A program made the translations under genes and the position numbers. A stretch of DNA of 64,000 bases, from positions 33,844,361 to 33,908,360 of the forward strand of contig NC_080171.1 of the NCBI RefSeq assembly GCF_950295315.1, written 5' to 3'. This document shows positions 60,939 to 64,000 of this stretch, piece after piece (position 1 is the stretch's first letter; every line of letters begins with the position of its first letter). The notes beneath the pieces were generated by a model. It was not told the origin of the DNA. It saw only the letters and a list, made by a program, of their open reading frames with translations, and searched no databases. The DNA is from Erinaceus europaeus (Eukaryota > Chordata > Mammalia > Eulipotyphla > Erinaceidae).

Positions 60939-63814
60939 TGTTTTCATATCATTTAACTTTTGGTCTAAGCCCAGATTTTCTACTGATAGAAACTGTGAGG
61001 ACACTGGGAATACATACTTGCTTTCAGGATCCATCTTTATGCCTGAAGATCAGTAAGAGATCCTAGATTAGCTGAATTTAAAACTTTAATCTTCAAAGAA
61101 ACAGCTTTTTGTGGGGAGGGGTATTTAGAAGGTTTTGACCTTATCTTTTAAATATCATACCTTAAAGGTATTTCCCTTGAATGGAGAAGGTGGGTCAGTG
61201 GTGAGAATTAAGGGGCTCAAGGTCTGCCTCTGTTATGGAAATGTCTAGGAAGGAATATCAAAGTTGCTTCCTTTAATTACCTTTTTCTTTTGTCTCCAAT
61301 GTTGCCTTGGCTGCAGTCAAGCTATAGGGTGAGGAAAAAAAAAATGTTTTAGCCTAACTCATCAAACTTTATAAAGGGTTTAAAAAGAAGAGGAGGAAGA
61401 AGAAGAGGAGAGATTGGGGTTGGGGGTAGGGTATTGACTTCACAGAAACCCATTATTAGGGTCTGAGCTCCAAGCAGTCTGATCTCCTCAATGACCATCT
61501 TTGCTTATCAAGGGCATCTCCCCAGTGGAAGGTTACATCACTTAGGTCCTTTGTTTGAAAAATTTCAGGGAAAACTAATCATGAATCTACCCTGTTGGTG
61601 TGAAACTCCCAAACTAATCAGTCTACATGAAAACATGGGAATGAGCTGCGCATGTGCACAAGATATAAAACTTAGAAGGGGCATTGGTATGCAGGAGGGC
61701 ATGCTAGAATGGTGTTTGTATCTGCACTCCTATGATGGCTTATACACACAGCCTATTTTGGACTGATTCCTCTCCAGAATTACTGACTTAAATAAACAAA
61801 AGTTTGGCCCTCGCTGAGTTGGTGTTCTTCTCCCAGACATGGATAGTCAAGTGTTTTTTTTTCAAATGTGATTGGCCATCTAAGAAGTTTATCCCCCTGG
61901 TGCCTTGGATTCTCAAACAGTTTATTTGAATACCGTGTGAATGGCTAATCTCCTACAAGTTTTTGGGTTTTAACAAGGTAAACAGATGGGTGGGCTGTGA
62001 AAGTAAACACTGCATCTCCTCCCAGGCTATTCCAAAACTCTGCTCCCTTGCTCCTTTCACACTCCCCAGCCTTCCACTTCCGCAAGCTTGGTCTCTTGTA
62101 CTCTGCAAAAGTACTGAAATTGCAAAAGGAGACATTTTTAATTATAAGTACTACAGTAATGAATTCAAGTACACTCGTTTATCATAAAGGGCTTTCCCAT
62201 CTGTCTCTAAAGTATACTTAAAAAGGCTGTGTATTTGATAACATTAGCACCAAGCATCTTCCACACATTAATGTTCAGCATTTTAGATATTCAATCTCCA
62301 CCAACCCCCAAGGCAGTATGGTGGTAGCTCCAGAAAGAACACATTTATCTGTGTTTGGGAGTGCCTGTGTGGTCTCTTCCTAATTTATTTGTGCTCCAAT
62401 CCTCAGGGATAGCATTGGCAATCCCCCTAGGCAAAGGGAGATTAGGGAACTGGGGCAGTCTGCTTCTCCCCACCCTGATAGAAAAGGCAAAACAACTTCC
62501 CCCCAAGTCCCACAAGTTCTTCTGGTCACTGTACAAATTGTTCTTGAGCATGGAGGGTTTCCAAAAGCCCTAATTAGCAACTCACAGCAAACATTTCTTT
62601 GCATTAGCTAATGATCCAGCTACACTTGTAAGCAAACAGAACCAACATATCTAATCAATGCTGAAAACCCAACCAAATGCCTATTAAACATCTGGATGTA
62701 ATTTTCTAGTTAGAACAAAATGAAAACATATGCAGGTTCCTTTGATCTGCGTCTTAACAAAGAAATTGTTGATAAAAAGCATACTGGTCAGTCAATGTGT
62801 CATTTTCATAAAGTCTGCTCATTTCTCTTCAAATGCTCCCAGTTTAATTTAGTTGGTTTCCTGCAATCTCTAATTTTACCATATTGTGTGAAACCGCAAG
62901 AGATTCTTTGGATGTGAATTTATTTGAGGTTTTACTGCTGCATGGATCTGCTACTGATATTTTCTCCTTCTCTGTTTTCCCACCCTGCTTGCCCCCTCCC
63001 CCCCACATATTCTGTCTCTCTTTTTGGGAAAGAGAAGGGGAAAAAAGATCATAAAGCAATGCTGGGAAATTTTCTTTGGAACTTGACATTCTTAGGTTTA
63101 AAAAGTTCCCAGTTTTTGTTTTTTAAGCCAAAAATGAAAAAAAAAGTGTATAAGCAATCACTCTTGGTTAAAAGAGATCTTATAAAATCCACAATTATTT
63201 ATTTCAAATAAAAAGATGCAAACTTCCTATAACCTGTTTCCATAACTATTACATAATTTTATAATTATTCTATTGGTGAGCTGCAAATCTGATAATCAGC
63301 AACAAATGCATGGGAATATAAACACAGATAATCCCGTGATAAAATAAGCAATCTGGCAGTTTTCTTCTGCAGAAGATGAAAAGGGGAACTTTTTTTTTCC
63401 AGATACAATTTCCTATGGACTTAATATTCTTTATCATAAAAGCATCATCAACATATGACTACATTAAAGGTAAAAATTATGGTTTACAGACATTAAATAA
63501 AAGATCAAAATTATAGATTTCATGAGTAGGATTATTTTCTTCTAAACAAGCTGTAGGCAATCTGTACATATATTACTTATTTAAAACATAAGATTAAAGC
63601 TACTTGATTGTTTAAACACCATCATTTGTAGTGCAGTTTGATGAGAGTTTTGTAGTATAATTATTACAATATGACAATCACAGAGAAATATTACCTTGAA
63701 AAAGGGTTCAGTCTCCCCCTTTTCTCAAGATGTGTTGTAAAGAAAAAGTAGCCACCTCTATACACACAATAAAGGCCTTTCAATTTAAAAATCGTAATTC
63801 TTTTCTTTTTCCAG
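60939..63814. other. 2.9 kb free of recent SINEs; candidate functional non-coding DNA
   Basis: No hedgehog SINE, L1 or LTR is recognisable, the longest such stretch apart from 29.5-33.1 kb. 62560-63400 is AT-rich with homeodomain/POU-like words (CTAATTAG, TTAGCTAATGATC, ATGCATG, GATAATCC). No protein-coding exon is evident before 63815. Confidence 0.45.
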
Positions 63815-63903
63815 ATACTCCAGAAATCAGAAAGCTTGGTGTTGTCAACTTTATTGGTAAAGAAGGAAGGAATAATTTTACCCACGGCAAAATGGAAAAC
63901 ATT
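63815..63903 (+). CDS. Candidate internal exon of an unidentified host gene
   Basis: A strong acceptor (TTCTTTTCTTTTTCCAG ending at 63814) is followed by 89 open bases and a near-consensus donor GTGAGT (63904-63909). In the open frame the first two bases complete a split codon and the remainder reads TPEIRKLGVVNFIGKEGR and onward to KMENI: a hydrophilic, non-repetitive peptide with no simple-sequence bias. Entry would be phase 1 and exit phase 0. I do not recognise the protein. It lies at the edge of a SINE-free region, as expected for an exon with conserved surroundings, but neighbouring exons are outside the window. Confidence 0.5.
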
Positions 63904-64000
63904 GTGAGTTAAATGTGTTTTCTAGGAACCAGTTAGATTGGAAAACATTTAGACAATGTTGAATTATAAGGCAGTATATCTTGAAACCTACATGTTAGAA

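Overview
This is mammalian, non-prokaryotic DNA: AT-rich, no operons, no long host gene, and packed with short retroposons that have pol III-type A and B boxes and AATAAA-rich or poly-A tails. The dominant SINE (heads like GGGAGTCGGGCTGTAGCG, B box GGTTCGAACCC, a pyrimidine-rich middle and a CAA/ATAAATA tail) is one I associate with the hedgehog lineage (Erinaceus), so I infer an erinaceid nuclear genome. That assignment rests on recognition, not on a search. I use working names for five tRNA-derived SINE types. SINE-A is long: its head carries GTAGCGCAGCGGG and its body CACCTGCAGGGGAGTCGC. SINE-B has GGGCCAGGTGGTGGCACACC and GGGGGAAAGCTT. SINE-C is short: GGAGGTGGCACAGTGGATAAAGC and ATGAGGTCCTGAGTTC. 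SINE-D has GATAGCATAATGGTTATGC and CACCACCATAAGCCAGAGC. SINE-E has GAGATAGCTCACCTGATAGAG and CACCACATGGG.

Layout. 1-17 kb is dense SINEs, one nested retroposon with two layers of target-site duplication (4.9-5.6 kb), and a long retroposon family I cannot name, called 'YX' here (5.8, 13.2, 13.9, 19.1 and 39.5 kb, plus smaller pieces). 17.2-19.1 kb is antisense L1 ORF2/3'UTR with a second L1 nested inside it. 20.9-21.3 kb has an ancient CR1/L3-like reverse-transcriptase relic. 23.9-26.2 kb is the centre of interest: a 2.3 kb non-LTR retrotransposon of jockey-superfamily type, GC-richer than its surroundings, with a reverse-transcriptase frame of about 766 sense codons broken by a single nonsense codon and ending in a Cys/His zinc-knuckle-like tail. 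A second, 318 bp copy of its 3' end lies at 49.9-50.2 kb, about 98% identical by hand count. Such elements are typical of invertebrates, so recent activity in a mammal makes horizontal transfer a serious hypothesis.

29.5-33.1 kb is SINE-poor and keeps MIR and L2 relics. 42.2-43.35 kb is the 5' end of a class II (betaretrovirus-like) endogenous element: an LTR, a lysine-tRNA-type primer-binding site, and a 205-codon open frame with a hydrophobic leader and six tandem seven-residue repeats. 54.85-57.4 kb is a rearranged endogenous retrovirus: an antisense 3' LTR with polypurine tract, a decayed envelope transmembrane fragment, then an inverted copy of the 3' end with a partly deleted LTR and a third, truncated LTR. 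Related LTRs stand at 3.4 and 15.1 kb. From 60.94 kb to the end there is no recognisable recent SINE for 3 kb, and at 63,815-63,903 there is a convincing splice-bounded open segment, the only host-gene exon candidate I can support.

Nothing here works as a gene cluster. What can be read is a history of retroposition: L1-type machinery moved the SINEs and YX copies (12-18 bp duplications, A tails), and ERVs and a jockey-like element inserted among them, often inside older SINEs.
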